Assembly (NCBI RefSeq): GCF_017811155.1
Contig: NZ_JACVCV010000011.1
Span: 62,001 to 126,000 of the forward strand
Length of the DNA stretch: 64,000 nt
Origin: Lunatimonas salinarum
GTDB lineage: Bacteria > Bacteroidota > Bacteroidia > Cytophagales > Cyclobacteriaceae
Direction: 5' to 3'
The position numbers and the translations under genes were made by a program. The notes under the pieces are model-generated. The model was given only the letters and a program-made list of their open reading frames with translations, did not search any database and was not told the origin of the DNA. Position 1 is the stretch's first letter. Each line of letters opens with the position of its first letter. Below are positions 17,672-27,045 of the stretch, in pieces.

Positions 17672-19204
17672 ATGTCAAAAGCAAAAAACTATACCTGCCC
17701 CCTCCGAGCCTTTACAGCTGTATGTATCCTCCTTCTTAGTCTGCTGACAGGGATTTCCTGCCAGCGAAAAAAACAAAGTGAACTGGTTTGGGAAGCGAAT
17801 TTTAATCTCATTGGGTCGCAGTCTTCGCCGAGGGCGGTAGATCTAAACCAAGATGGCGTATTGGACTTTGTAATTGGAGCAGGCAGAAATGAATTTCAAG
17901 AAACAGACCAGGGAGTATTGGCAATCAATGGACAAGACGGCTCAATGATTTGGTCGCATCCGTCGGAAGACCAAATTTATGGTTCTGCCACTTTCTTTGA
18001 TGTTACCGACGACGGTATTCCGGATGTGTTTATTGGCGGCCGATCTTGTCAATTCCGGGCCATTGACGGCAAGACAGGAAAGTTAATATGGAAGTACGAA
18101 AATCCCGATATTGATCATCCCATACTCCGGCATGCACGCTTTAATTTTAATCATTCTGTGCAAGTTCCCGACCAAAATGGCAACGGATATCCCGAGTTAC
18201 TCCTTTCAAACGGAGGCAACTACGAAGCATTACCCTATATGACAAACAACCGCTTTCCTGCCGTTATCATGGTGCTTGATTCCAAGACGGGAAACGTATT
18301 GGCGGCAGATACGGTACCGGACGGGCAAGAGTCCTACATGACTCCCCTGATATTTCAACAACCTACGGAATCAAGCCCTACCATTGTATTTGGAACCGGA
18401 GGGGAAACATTGGACGGGGCATTGTATTTGGCTTCATTGTCCGATTTGATGGAAAATAACCTCTTAAAAGCTGAACGAATTGCCAGTGACACGGGCCACG
18501 GGTTTATTGCCCCCCCATCCATTGCGGACATAAACCAAGATGGCTTTTTGGACATCATCGCCATTTCTCATGGTAGCCGCGTTGTTGCCATAAACGGCAA
18601 GAGTCGGAAGCCCATCTGGACTAAGCACATTCCAAACAGTGAATGTAGTAACAGTTTTGCGGTAGGCTATTTCACAGAAGACGATATACCTGATTTTTTC
18701 ACATTTGTAAGCGAAGGCACATGGCCGGAGAACACCGGGTCTATACAGATCATGCTGGATGGAAGCAGTGGTGAGATTGCGTATAGCTCCTCTATTGGTT
18801 GCACAGGATTTTCCTCTCCTGTAGCCGTAGACCTGAACCGGGACGGACGGGAAGAAGTTATCATCAGTGTAAATGAGTTTGACTGTAGCCGCTTTATCGG
18901 TGATCAAAGCTCCTTTACCATTACCAATCGGCTATTGGGGATTGATTTCAAATCAGGGGAAACCTTCACCCTTGACCAAACCGAGGGGATGAAAAACATC
19001 TTTTCCACACCTTGGGTAGGAGATATCGATGGAGATGGTTTTTTTGATTTAATTCACTGCCAATACTTTAGTCATTCCGATTTACTTTCCTTTTTGGGCA
19101 TGCGGATAAAGCGTATTGACCTTCCTGTCAGGATCAGCCGTCAGCCATCATGGGGTTCCTATATGGGAAGAAAAGGCGATGGGATATTTCGGCCAAAATT
19201 TTAA
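17672..19204 (+). CDS. FG-GAP repeat lipoprotein (PQQ/VCBS-type propeller)
   Basis: 510 residues. The lipobox LLTGISC puts the lipid-bearing cysteine at residue 30. FG-GAP-type calcium motifs recur: DLNQDGVLD, DVTDDGIPD, DINQDGFLD, DLNRDGREE and DIDGDGFFD. Sequences such as GKTGKLIWKYE look like the PQQ-type propeller blades of BamB-like proteins. This suggests a single beta-propeller anchored to a membrane. It is convergent with SusD, with which it shares the terminator at 19218-19244. The pairing with SusCD and the large FG-GAP protein suggests a shared surface role. Function unknown. Confidence 0.82.
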   Translation: MSKAKNYTCPLRAFTAVCILLLSLLTGISCQRKKQSELVWEANFNLIGSQSSPRAVDLNQDGVLDFVIGAGRNEFQETDQGVLAINGQDGSMIWSHPSEDQIYGSATFFDVTDDGIPDVFIGGRSCQFRAIDGKTGKLIWKYENPDIDHPILRHARFNFNHSVQVPDQNGNGYPELLLSNGGNYEALPYMTNNRFPAVIMVLDSKTGNVLAADTVPDGQESYMTPLIFQQPTESSPTIVFGTGGETLDGALYLASLSDLMENNLLKAERIASDTGHGFIAPPSIADINQDGFLDIIAISHGSRVVAINGKSRKPIWTKHIPNSECSNSFAVGYFTEDDIPDFFTFVSEGTWPENTGSIQIMLDGSSGEIAYSSSIGCTGFSSPVAVDLNRDGREEVIISVNEFDCSRFIGDQSSFTITNRLLGIDFKSGETFTLDQTEGMKNIFSTPWVGDIDGDGFFDLIHCQYFSHSDLLSFLGMRIKRIDLPVRISRQPSWGSYMGRKGDGIFRPKF

Positions 19205-19217
19205 AAGTATCCATAAA

Positions 19218-19244
19218 AAAAGCCCCGAGAAACCCGGGGCTTTT
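19218..19244. terminator. Bidirectional intrinsic terminator between FG-GAP lipoprotein and SusD genes
   Basis: AAAAGCCCCG (19218-19227) and CGGGGCTTTT (19235-19244) form a perfect 10-bp stem with the loop AGAAACC. There is a U-run on either strand, so it can end both convergent transcripts. Confidence 0.88.
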
Positions 19245-19268
19245 AGCATTATTAGGTCAATTGATTAA

Positions 19269-20873
19269 TCAATTTCCGCCATCCCACCATACCCTTGTGG
19301 TAAATAAATCTGGAAGGGTAGCTCCCTCTTGGAAATTCGCGTTTGAAGCTACTTCGTAGGCTGGATAACGCAGCTTCCGCATGATAACCCCGTTGGTGAC
19401 GCTGGCAGGATGGTTGGTTGGGGTTAGAACAGGGTACCCCGTTCTTCTCCAGTCAGACCAAGCTTCCCACCAATTGAAGAATTTGCTCACCCAGAGTTGT
19501 TCCCCGATCATTTCAAGGGCCGGCTTTTCAACTCCATAGGGGTGACGTTGCAAATAGGCAGCCACTTGGGCATCGGTAACTGCCAAGGACTCGTCGTAAG
19601 GGGTGTACATCTGCATGGCTTCTTTCACTCCAGCCTCATAATGCGCCCTTGCCGTACCGGGAATGCCGGAACCAATTCCACGTTCAAGCGCCTCAGCCAT
19701 CAAAAAATGGGATTCTGCGGCATTCATGAGCATGTATGGATCGTCACGTTGCAGCATCAGAAAATTGATACGGGAATAAGTTGCCGTTTGATCTACCTCT
19801 CCCCCTTCCAATTCATCTAATCCTGCGGCGTCAAACCCATTTGGCATCCCCTTTTGTTCTAGGGGGTTTGTATTCGTTGGGGTCCATGCGTTAGCCGACC
19901 ACTGCGCAATCCCGCCACTCAAGATCATCAATCTTGGATCAACTTGGTCCGCCGTAGTTGCACCGGCTTTCAGCCAGTCTACCAACGTTTGGCTTAGGAA
20001 GCTGGGCTGGCCACCATCACCTGGATAAAATGCCCTAGAAATCCCGTTTTGGTTAATCCAAACACTTGGACCCTCTGACATGGGAACCCATGCATTTTCT
20101 GAATTGGTCATCATGACCCCTCCGGCCACTGCTTTGGTCACGTACTCGGCAGCAAGCTGAGGTGCTACGTTGGAAACCCTCATCGCAAGCCGCAACATCA
20201 ATGAGTAGCCGAACTTCTTCCATTTTGTGATGTCGCCATTGAAGATGATGTCTGCATTGGAAAAGCCCTCGTTGGGGTTTGAGGCATTCAGTGCCGCAGT
20301 TGCCTCCTCCAATTCCCTAAGCATCGCAGGATAAATATCGGATTGCTTATCGTACTTCGGAAAAAACACCCCGTCTAACCCCTGAAGCGCTTCAGTATAA
20401 GGGATATTTCCATAGAAGTCGGTCAGTCTATGAAAGTTCAATACCCTCAAGATACGGGCCGCATTTCTCAAATTTACTTTATTTCCCTCGTCAAAACCAC
20501 CCGGTCCGGTTTGTCTCAAGACTTCGGCAATGTTTTTCAATGCGTCCCCATAGAAGAACTCAAAGGGAGCATTGCTTGACTCAAAATTCTCGGTGTATTT
20601 ATCCCCCGGAGCAATGCCTCCACCCGCATTAGCAAGCTGTTGGATGAGGTAGGCGCCCATTCCTATATTGGTACGCCAGTCAATGTAGCGGTTATCCCCA
20701 GCAGAACCGCCGGATGCCGTACCCAACTCGGCTGCCGTGAAGATGAAATTCAGGTCTATTTGAGTAACCGCCTGTGGGTTTATGTTTAGATCATGTAGAT
20801 TTTCAGTATCACATCCAATCAATGGAATGGAGGCGACAAGAATAAAGCCTACAAATTTATTTATCAGTTTCAT
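19269..20873 (-). CDS. SusD/RagB-family outer-membrane lipoprotein (SusD-like type 2)
   Basis: 534 residues. The signal peptide has a lipobox ending at Cys21 (PLIGC). Helical TPR-like segments of the SusD fold follow, with the family-typical N-terminal segment DLNINPQAV and a C-terminal part rich in Trp (WWEAWSDWRRTGYP). SusD proteins sit on SusC and close over the ligand like a lid. The gene follows susC with 17 bases between and is certainly co-transcribed with it. The sequence belongs to the SusD-like_2 branch, whose members bind peptides as well as glycans, so the ligand is open. Confidence 0.93.
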   Translation of the reverse strand: MKLINKFVGFILVASIPLIGCDTENLHDLNINPQAVTQIDLNFIFTAAELGTASGGSAGDNRYIDWRTNIGMGAYLIQQLANAGGGIAPGDKYTENFESSNAPFEFFYGDALKNIAEVLRQTGPGGFDEGNKVNLRNAARILRVLNFHRLTDFYGNIPYTEALQGLDGVFFPKYDKQSDIYPAMLRELEEATAALNASNPNEGFSNADIIFNGDITKWKKFGYSLMLRLAMRVSNVAPQLAAEYVTKAVAGGVMMTNSENAWVPMSEGPSVWINQNGISRAFYPGDGGQPSFLSQTLVDWLKAGATTADQVDPRLMILSGGIAQWSANAWTPTNTNPLEQKGMPNGFDAAGLDELEGGEVDQTATYSRINFLMLQRDDPYMLMNAAESHFLMAEALERGIGSGIPGTARAHYEAGVKEAMQMYTPYDESLAVTDAQVAAYLQRHPYGVEKPALEMIGEQLWVSKFFNWWEAWSDWRRTGYPVLTPTNHPASVTNGVIMRKLRYPAYEVASNANFQEGATLPDLFTTRVWWDGGN

Positions 20874-20890
20874 AATCTAGCTCGTTTGAT

Positions 20891-23800
20891 TTAGAAAGTA
20901 GCTCTTAGGTTAAAACCATAGGTTCTTGTCTGTGGCATGCCGAAGTAGTCCAATCCTTGACCGTTACCGGACGAGTACGCAGACTCCGGATCCACATTCT
21001 CAATATTCTTCCACAAAATGGATAAGTTTCGGCCGACAAATGACAGTCCCAAGGAATTGAACGGAGTCTTTTCGGTAATTCTTCTAGGGAAGTTGTACCC
21101 CAGCGTCACTTGCCTTAGCTTGGCAAAGGACCCGTCATAAACGAAGAAATCCTGTACCCGATCCCCCATACGCTGCCAGTAGTTTACCGCCTCACCTGGG
21201 GTAAGCGTCTTGGAAAAAGGAGCATAAACCGGATTGCCATTTGAATCCGTACCCTCTTGCACCACTCCGCTGACTGTCAGTGGTGCTTCGCCGGGACGAC
21301 CAGCCAGTGTCTGCTTGTGCAAGCCCCACTGACTCAAGCGAAGGTTGGTACCCGAATAGATATCACCACCTACTCGGAAATCTATCAATGCGGACAGATT
21401 AAAACCTTTGAAGGTAATACTGTTGTTTAACCCTCCGGTGAAGTCCGCTATCCCATTGCCGATGATTTCCATTTGATCTGACTGAACAGGCGCACCATTC
21501 GGTTCAAAAATCGGTTGCCCATCAGAAGTTCGCTTTTGGACCCATCCGGCAAGTACACCAAAAGGCTGATCGACGCGATGCTGCACAAATACGGTTCGAG
21601 TTCTTGGTTCCTCTACATTCAGCAGTTCCGTTCCCTCTATTAGCGACAATACGCGATTTCGGTTTCGGGCGATATTCAAGGAAACATCCCATGTAACCTT
21701 TGAATTTTGGATGGGTGTACCGGTGAGTAATAATTCAATCCCCCTGTTTTGCATCCTTCCCAAGTTTACCAGGGTTGACCCAAAACCTGAAGTTCGGGAT
21801 ATTTGTGCATTCAGTTGATCTTCTGAACTCAATTGGCTGTAATAGGTAAAATCAATTCCCAATCGATTCTGAAAAAAACGCACGTCAAAACCCACTTCGG
21901 TTTCAGTAGAGAGCAGCGGAATCAAAAAGGGATTTGGAATCGTGCCGGCGTTGCCCTGGGCAGTTGCAAATGAGGCCATGGGCACGTTCTGACCTGCAAA
22001 GTTAACCGCAGGAGCTCCTAAAAGAGAGTACACATTCAGCGTCTGATAAGGCCCTACTGTAGAGTTTCCTACTCGCGCCCAAGAAGTTCTGATCTTACCA
22101 AAACTCAACCAAGTGGGCAAATTGGTCATGGCATCCGAAAACACAAAGGATCCACCCACTGAAGGATAGAGCACACTGTTAGAGGCCGGATTTAGCGTAG
22201 AAAACCAGTCCTGCCGGGCAGTGGCAGTTACAAATAAGAAGTTATTGTAGCTAAACTCGGCGGATCCGAAGACTGAATTGATTCCCCATTCAGAAAATCC
22301 ATAGCCGTAATTCCGCACGACTGCATTGTTGATGGCATGGAAGAATGGTACGTTGAAACGCTGACCGTTAGCAGAAATGGTCTCATCTTTCCGGCGCATC
22401 CAGTTGGACCCCACAAAAGCATTAACCCCAAACTTACCAAATTCCTGGTTGTACCCCAACATGGATTCAAGGTTGATCTCGCTGACCGTTCTATTACCTT
22501 CCGAAATATTTCCTCCTCGGTCGTATCCTGTACCCTGAGGTGTCAGACTGGAAAACCTACGAACAAACCAGTCCATGCCTGCTCTGCCGGAAATATACAG
22601 GTGATCGGTGATATTATACCTCATTGACCCGGAGGTAATGATCCTATCCCTAATGTCGTTCACGGATAATTGGTGCGTGGCAAAATAGGGGTTTTGTCCC
22701 CATGGGTTGTTTGTCATCAAGTACTCCTCATTCTCGGCAAATCCCCAGACGTTCAGCAATGCTGGATCCGTACCAGGAGCTATTGTCCCCAAACGATTTG
22801 GGTTTCCCCTACCCCACTCTACATTGACGTTAGGCGGAAGTGCAAAAATAGACTGAAAGGCATTACCGGGAGAGTCTGAAAGGCGAGGTCTGTTCTTGGT
22901 GTTTTCATTGGAATACATCACCTTGGCGTCAAATGTCAGTCTATTACCAAACTTACCATTTGTAGTTAGCGACATATTGATCCTATCAAACCCTGCATTT
23001 GGAACCACGGATGTACTACGCAGGTCAGTTACATTGAACCGGAATGTCTGGGTTTCACTTCCTCCTGCAAGCGACAGGCTGTTGGTAAATGCCTGCCCTG
23101 TTTCATAAAATCTGTTCCAGTTATCACCGGCATCTACATAAGGGCGCTCTATCCCATCAAAGTACATGGCATTTCCTGAACCCAATCGTTCGCCCCACGC
23201 TTGGGTACCCCAATCATAGGCTTGCCGAACCGTGGTAGGACGGACGAAAGCACCTGTCTGCTGATCTCCCTGGAAGCGGCCGGAACCAAAAGTAGTCTGA
23301 AGGTCCGTCTGATTGTTGATTCGTTCAAAAACGGCATTTGAATTAAACTCGATGCCGATGCCTTTTCTAGAAGTGCCCCGCTTCGTTGTAATCAAAATTA
23401 CCCCATTCGCCGCACGGGATCCATACAGGGCTGCTGCACTCGCTCCCTTTAGTACAGACATAGACTCGATGTCATCCGGATTCACACTGGTCATACCATC
23501 ACCTCCGTCGCTGCCTCCCCAAACCCCTGCTTGGCCGAAGTTGGTGTTATCCATGGGCACACCATCTATCACATACAATGGTTGATTGTTACCCTGCAAG
23601 GAAGTGTTTCCCCGTATGATTACCCTGGAAGAACCTGCTGGACCGGAGGCCACATTGGTGACGTTCACACCGGCTACCCGGCCAGCCAATTGATTAGCCA
23701 AGTTGTTTTCCCGAGCTTGGGTAAACTCCTCGCCTCCCACCTGGGTTATCGAATATTGAAGGGCCTTCACATTTCGCTCGATACCCAACGCGGTCACCAC

Positions 23801-24115
23801 CACTTCAGAGAGCTCAGAGGCATCTTCTTGCATCACAAGATCAATTGAAGTACGGTTTCCAACAGTCTGCTCGACGGTTTGAAAACCCAAATAAGAGAAC
23901 ACCAACACGGTCTCTCCACCCGAAACATTCAAACTGTACCTACCATCCACATCAGTGGCAGTACCCGTAGAAGTCCCCTTAATTAACACCGAAACCCCGG
24001 GCAGGGGGCTGTTATCGGCCTGATCTGTAACCCTACCGGTCACCGTTTGCGCTTGAATGGCAGCCCCTATCGAGGTCAGCAAACTCAAGCAAATCAAGAG
24101 TAAGCGTTTTTTCAT
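20891..24115 (-). CDS. SusC/RagA-family TonB-linked outer-membrane transporter
   Basis: 1074 residues. Signal peptide ending at about AIQAQ, then a carboxypeptidase-regulatory-like domain (about 23-105: GRVTDQADNSPLPGVSVLIKG). Next comes the plug, with SGPAGSSRVIIRG, PLYVIDGVP and GSRAANGVILITTK, and a long barrel ending in NLRATF. The transporter imports its ligand with TonB-ExbBD energy, in complex with SusD. No ECF sigma/anti-sigma pair or hybrid two-component gene is nearby, so control of this pair is not visible. The ATG at 24115 begins MKKRLLLICLS. Confidence 0.95.
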   Translation of the reverse strand: MKKRLLLICLSLLTSIGAAIQAQTVTGRVTDQADNSPLPGVSVLIKGTSTGTATDVDGRYSLNVSGGETVLVFSYLGFQTVEQTVGNRTSIDLVMQEDASELSEVVVTALGIERNVKALQYSITQVGGEEFTQARENNLANQLAGRVAGVNVTNVASGPAGSSRVIIRGNTSLQGNNQPLYVIDGVPMDNTNFGQAGVWGGSDGGDGMTSVNPDDIESMSVLKGASAAALYGSRAANGVILITTKRGTSRKGIGIEFNSNAVFERINNQTDLQTTFGSGRFQGDQQTGAFVRPTTVRQAYDWGTQAWGERLGSGNAMYFDGIERPYVDAGDNWNRFYETGQAFTNSLSLAGGSETQTFRFNVTDLRSTSVVPNAGFDRINMSLTTNGKFGNRLTFDAKVMYSNENTKNRPRLSDSPGNAFQSIFALPPNVNVEWGRGNPNRLGTIAPGTDPALLNVWGFAENEEYLMTNNPWGQNPYFATHQLSVNDIRDRIITSGSMRYNITDHLYISGRAGMDWFVRRFSSLTPQGTGYDRGGNISEGNRTVSEINLESMLGYNQEFGKFGVNAFVGSNWMRRKDETISANGQRFNVPFFHAINNAVVRNYGYGFSEWGINSVFGSAEFSYNNFLFVTATARQDWFSTLNPASNSVLYPSVGGSFVFSDAMTNLPTWLSFGKIRTSWARVGNSTVGPYQTLNVYSLLGAPAVNFAGQNVPMASFATAQGNAGTIPNPFLIPLLSTETEVGFDVRFFQNRLGIDFTYYSQLSSEDQLNAQISRTSGFGSTLVNLGRMQNRGIELLLTGTPIQNSKVTWDVSLNIARNRNRVLSLIEGTELLNVEEPRTRTVFVQHRVDQPFGVLAGWVQKRTSDGQPIFEPNGAPVQSDQMEIIGNGIADFTGGLNNSITFKGFNLSALIDFRVGGDIYSGTNLRLSQWGLHKQTLAGRPGEAPLTVSGVVQEGTDSNGNPVYAPFSKTLTPGEAVNYWQRMGDRVQDFFVYDGSFAKLRQVTLGYNFPRRITEKTPFNSLGLSFVGRNLSILWKNIENVDPESAYSSGNGQGLDYFGMPQTRTYGFNLRATF

Positions 24116-24293
24116 AATGAATCATTTTGGATTAAATTGGAATTCACATCCTATGGAAATCCGCGGCTGCGGAACAATAGGCCATTTTTACACAAACGGA
24201 TAAATTTAAATCAAAACCATATCATCCCTCCTACTAGATTAAAACCATCACGAAACGCCTTAAAGTTTCTGTGCGAAATTTTATTCCGTATAT

Positions 24294-24324
24294 CAAATAA
24301 TGGTATATATTCGATACTACCAAA
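24294..24324 (-). promoter_or_regulatory. Weak promoter candidate of susCD
   Basis: On the minus strand TTTG (24321-24324) and a second TTTG (24294-24297) stand 23 bases apart, as in the Bacteroidota pattern TTTG-N19-21-TAnnTTTG. The TA of the -7 box is not matched. If used, it would give a leader of about 170 bases. Confidence 0.3.
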
Positions 24325-24567
24325 TTCCCGAAAGTTAAAATTATTGAAATAAAAATAAAAGGGGAAAACCACTTTTTTTTAATCACTTCATTATCTTTTT
24401 ATATGATGAACGGAAACCACCCATCAAAATACGCTAAACAGATATTATAAAATTACACCCTATACATCCGCTTGAACTTTTCGAAATTGCACGACACTGC
24501 TCTACCGAGTACCTTCTAAAAGGGTAAGGAATGCACCCAGGCTTGCCATACTATCTAGATATACCAT

Positions 24568-24575
24568 TATCTTTG
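24568..24575 (+). promoter_or_regulatory. -7 box candidate of yggS
   Basis: TATCTTTG is an exact match to TAnnTTTG. It is 52 bases before the ATG at 24627, which gives a leader of about 45 bases. A -33 element is only partly matched (CTTG at 24542-24545). It supports the shorter start of yggS. Confidence 0.5.
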
Positions 24576-24626
24576 TGCCAAGCTGATTATTACCCTTGCC
24601 TGCACAAACGAAACAACCGACTATCC

Positions 24627-25301
24627 ATGAGTATACGGGAAAATTTAAGTCAACTGAAGAAATCATTCACGGCAGACGAATGCCTCCTGATAGCCGTCAG
24701 CAAAACCAAGCCTATACCCGCTATACTGGAAGCCTACGAATCCGGAGTAAGAGATTTTGGAGAAAACAAAGTTCAGGAACTGGCCGAAAAAGCCCTCCAA
24801 TTACCCAAGGATATCCGTTGGCACATGATCGGACACCTACAGCGAAACAAAGTGAAATACATTGCTCCTTTTGTTCACCTGATCCATGGAGTTGATTCCA
24901 TGAAATTGCTAATACAAATAAATAAGGAAGGTCAAAAAACGAATAGAGTCATTTCCTGCCTGCTTCAGGTACATATCGCTAGGGAAGAGACCAAGTTTGG
25001 CCTGGACGACAAGGAACTTCGGGAAATTCTACTAAGTCCCGAACTACCCCAGATGAAAAACGTAAAAATTGAGGGGCTAATGGGCATGGCTACCTTGACG
25101 GCTAACGAGCAAACCATCCGATCCGAGTTTTCCGGTCTGCGCAAACTCAGGGACGAGCTGAACCATGAAGACCTTCCGGAAAATGTATCACTTAACGAAT
25201 TAAGCATGGGTATGAGCGGGGATTACCTTATCGCACAGCAAGAGGGCAGCACCATGGTTCGTATCGGCAGTGCAATCTTTGGAGAACGAAATTATCACTG
25301 A
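24627..25301 (+). CDS. yggS: YggS-family pyridoxal phosphate homeostasis protein
   Basis: 224 residues from the ATG at 24627 (MSIRENLSQLKK). PLP is held by Lys in AVSKTKP. Other family marks are DFGENKVQEL, WHMIGHLQRNK and SMGMSGD close to the C-terminus. The protein controls free PLP and amino/keto acid levels. It is a fold type III domain without a catalytic second domain. The frame could extend to 24531, but the family length (220-235) and the -7 box inside that extension favour 24627. DUF423 follows after 3 bases. Confidence 0.93.
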   Translation: MSIRENLSQLKKSFTADECLLIAVSKTKPIPAILEAYESGVRDFGENKVQELAEKALQLPKDIRWHMIGHLQRNKVKYIAPFVHLIHGVDSMKLLIQINKEGQKTNRVISCLLQVHIAREETKFGLDDKELREILLSPELPQMKNVKIEGLMGMATLTANEQTIRSEFSGLRKLRDELNHEDLPENVSLNELSMGMSGDYLIAQQEGSTMVRIGSAIFGERNYH

Positions 25302-25304
25302 GAT

Positions 25305-25688
25305 ATGGAAATAAAAACGATGATTCAGCTTGCGGCATGTCTAAGTGCCCTAGGTGTGGGCCTGGGTGCCTTCGGTGCACACGGACTAGCTGATCTTTTG
25401 GAAAGCACCGGCCGAACGGATACGTTTGAGATAGCCGTGAAATACCAATTCTACCATGCATTTGCGTTGCTGGGTTGTGCGCTATTGGCCCGGCAATATC
25501 CTGCACAAAACGATTGGAAGCGAGCGGCGCTGCTCTTTATAATAGGAATCTTCATTTTTTCCGGCTCCCTTTATGTGTTATCCCTTACAGGAGTTACCTG
25601 GGTGGGTGCTATCACGCCATTGGGAGGCGTAGCTTTCATCGTTGGGTGGGGATGGATGATCAGAGGAGCGTCGAAGATAATCGTTTAA
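25305..25688 (+). CDS. DUF423 family membrane protein
   Basis: 127 residues with four predicted membrane helices. The family opening is AACLSALGVGLGAFGAHGL and the last helices have TGVTWVGAITPLGG. DUF423 proteins are small inner-membrane proteins of unknown role, often near peptidoglycan or PLP genes. It lies 3 bases after yggS and 30 before the PBP4-type gene, in one likely operon. Confidence 0.9.
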   Translation: MEIKTMIQLAACLSALGVGLGAFGAHGLADLLESTGRTDTFEIAVKYQFYHAFALLGCALLARQYPAQNDWKRAALLFIIGIFIFSGSLYVLSLTGVTWVGAITPLGGVAFIVGWGWMIRGASKIIV

Positions 25689-25718
25689 CCAACTTAATTT
25701 ATAAAGAATTTCATTCGT

Positions 25719-27017
25719 ATGGGAATCAAAGCGAAAGCGTCTTTTTTAGCTAGCCTCATTTTTATATCATGTACCGTAAATGCACAGTCTCCGCTAGAAC
25801 GATATGTCGGTTTAGATGGGCTTGTTGGTAAAAATACGTTCTTCGATAATCACCTGACTGGATTCATGCTCTACGATCTGGATAGCCAAATCGTTGCGTT
25901 TGAAAAGAACAGTCACCTATATTTCATTCCTGCTTCCACCACCAAATTACTGACCCTTTTCTCCTCCCTGTTGGTGCTGGGAGACAGCACGACACTTCTT
26001 CGCTATGTACCTAAAGGCGAGGATGTCCTTATTTGGGGATCAGGGGATCCCTCCTTGTATTATCCAGCAGCCGGCATACCCAAACCCAAAATCGATTCCT
26101 TCCTGTCCAACTACCGAGAAGTCTACTTTTCAGATCACAATTGGAAAGACGAGGCTCTGGGCTACGGGTGGCAATGGGACGATTACAACTACGCTTATTC
26201 AGCGGAAAAATCCCCTTTCCCTCTATTCGGCAACTTAGTGACTTCCATCAACGTGAACAACCGCCCCTCGTTAAGGCCGTCGATATTCTCCATCTATCAA
26301 GATGACAAAAATGTGCGGAACGTAACCCGGGAATTGCACTCCAATGATTTTTTTTTCAATCCAAAAACGTACAACGGCATGCGCGCCCAGGTGCCATTCA
26401 TCACATCACAAAAAACCTTTGTGACCCTCGCCAGTCTTGAGTGGCGCAAAACAGTGCATCCCTCCAAAGAGCCCTTACCGGCGGAACATTTCATTTTCAG
26501 AGGGGTGCCTACCCGCACCCTATATAAGGAAATGATGCTGGAGAGTGACAATTTTATCGCAGAGCAACTGCTACTTCAAATTTCGGATGAAGTATTCAAA
26601 GAACTGAATACCGAAAAAACCATCGAATACCTACAGAAGACCTACCTGTTTGACCTACCCGATAGGCCACAGTGGGTGGATGGTTCCGGGTTGTCCCGGC
26701 ATAACCTGATTACACCGAGGTCATTGATTACGCTGTTAGAGAAAATATACCGAATCCTTCCCGATGAAGAAATCTACCAATTATTCCCTGTCGGAGGGCG
26801 CACGGGTACCCTGAAAAACAACTACTATGCACCTACCCCCTACGTGATAGCCAAGACAGGCACGATCAGTAATAACCATAGCCTTGCAGGATTTGTAAAG
26901 ACCCGGAGCAATAGGTTCTATGCATTTGCACTGATGAATAACAATTATCCATATAAGGCAACCGTCGTTAGGCGGGAAATCGAGAAAGTCTTGCTCTATA
27001 TCCGAGATAATTTTTAA
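25719..27017 (+). CDS. dacB: D-alanyl-D-alanine carboxypeptidase/endopeptidase (PBP4, DacB family)
   Basis: 432 residues with a signal peptide (cleavage near NAQ). The three serine-penicillin-binding motifs are present: SxxK in PASTTK (Ser73, Lys76), the conserved DGSGLSRHN box, and KTG in AKTGTISNNHS. PBP4-type enzymes cut the terminal D-alanine and D-Ala-mDAP cross-links of peptidoglycan in the periplasm. The length is normal for a member with a reduced domain insertion. It is followed by an LD-carboxypeptidase gene, so the pair may trim murein peptides in sequence. Confidence 0.92.
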   Translation: MGIKAKASFLASLIFISCTVNAQSPLERYVGLDGLVGKNTFFDNHLTGFMLYDLDSQIVAFEKNSHLYFIPASTTKLLTLFSSLLVLGDSTTLLRYVPKGEDVLIWGSGDPSLYYPAAGIPKPKIDSFLSNYREVYFSDHNWKDEALGYGWQWDDYNYAYSAEKSPFPLFGNLVTSINVNNRPSLRPSIFSIYQDDKNVRNVTRELHSNDFFFNPKTYNGMRAQVPFITSQKTFVTLASLEWRKTVHPSKEPLPAEHFIFRGVPTRTLYKEMMLESDNFIAEQLLLQISDEVFKELNTEKTIEYLQKTYLFDLPDRPQWVDGSGLSRHNLITPRSLITLLEKIYRILPDEEIYQLFPVGGRTGTLKNNYYAPTPYVIAKTGTISNNHSLAGFVKTRSNRFYAFALMNNNYPYKATVVRREIEKVLLYIRDNF

Positions 27018-27045
27018 CTTCATCCAAACATTGAAGACCACCGCC

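Larger units (their letters stand above)
24116..24626. other. Divergent intergenic region between susC and yggS
   Basis: 511 AT-rich bases. They hold the promoter candidates listed separately for susC (24294-24324) and yggS (24568-24575). I see no RNA gene, no riboswitch-like structure and no ORF with support. A longer in-frame extension of yggS starting at 24531 is present but unlikely, as explained at yggS. Confidence 0.5.

Noticed and set aside
24531-24626. Longer start of yggS (32 extra codons)
   Set aside because: The extension has no family counterpart and contains the likely -7 box at 24568-24575.
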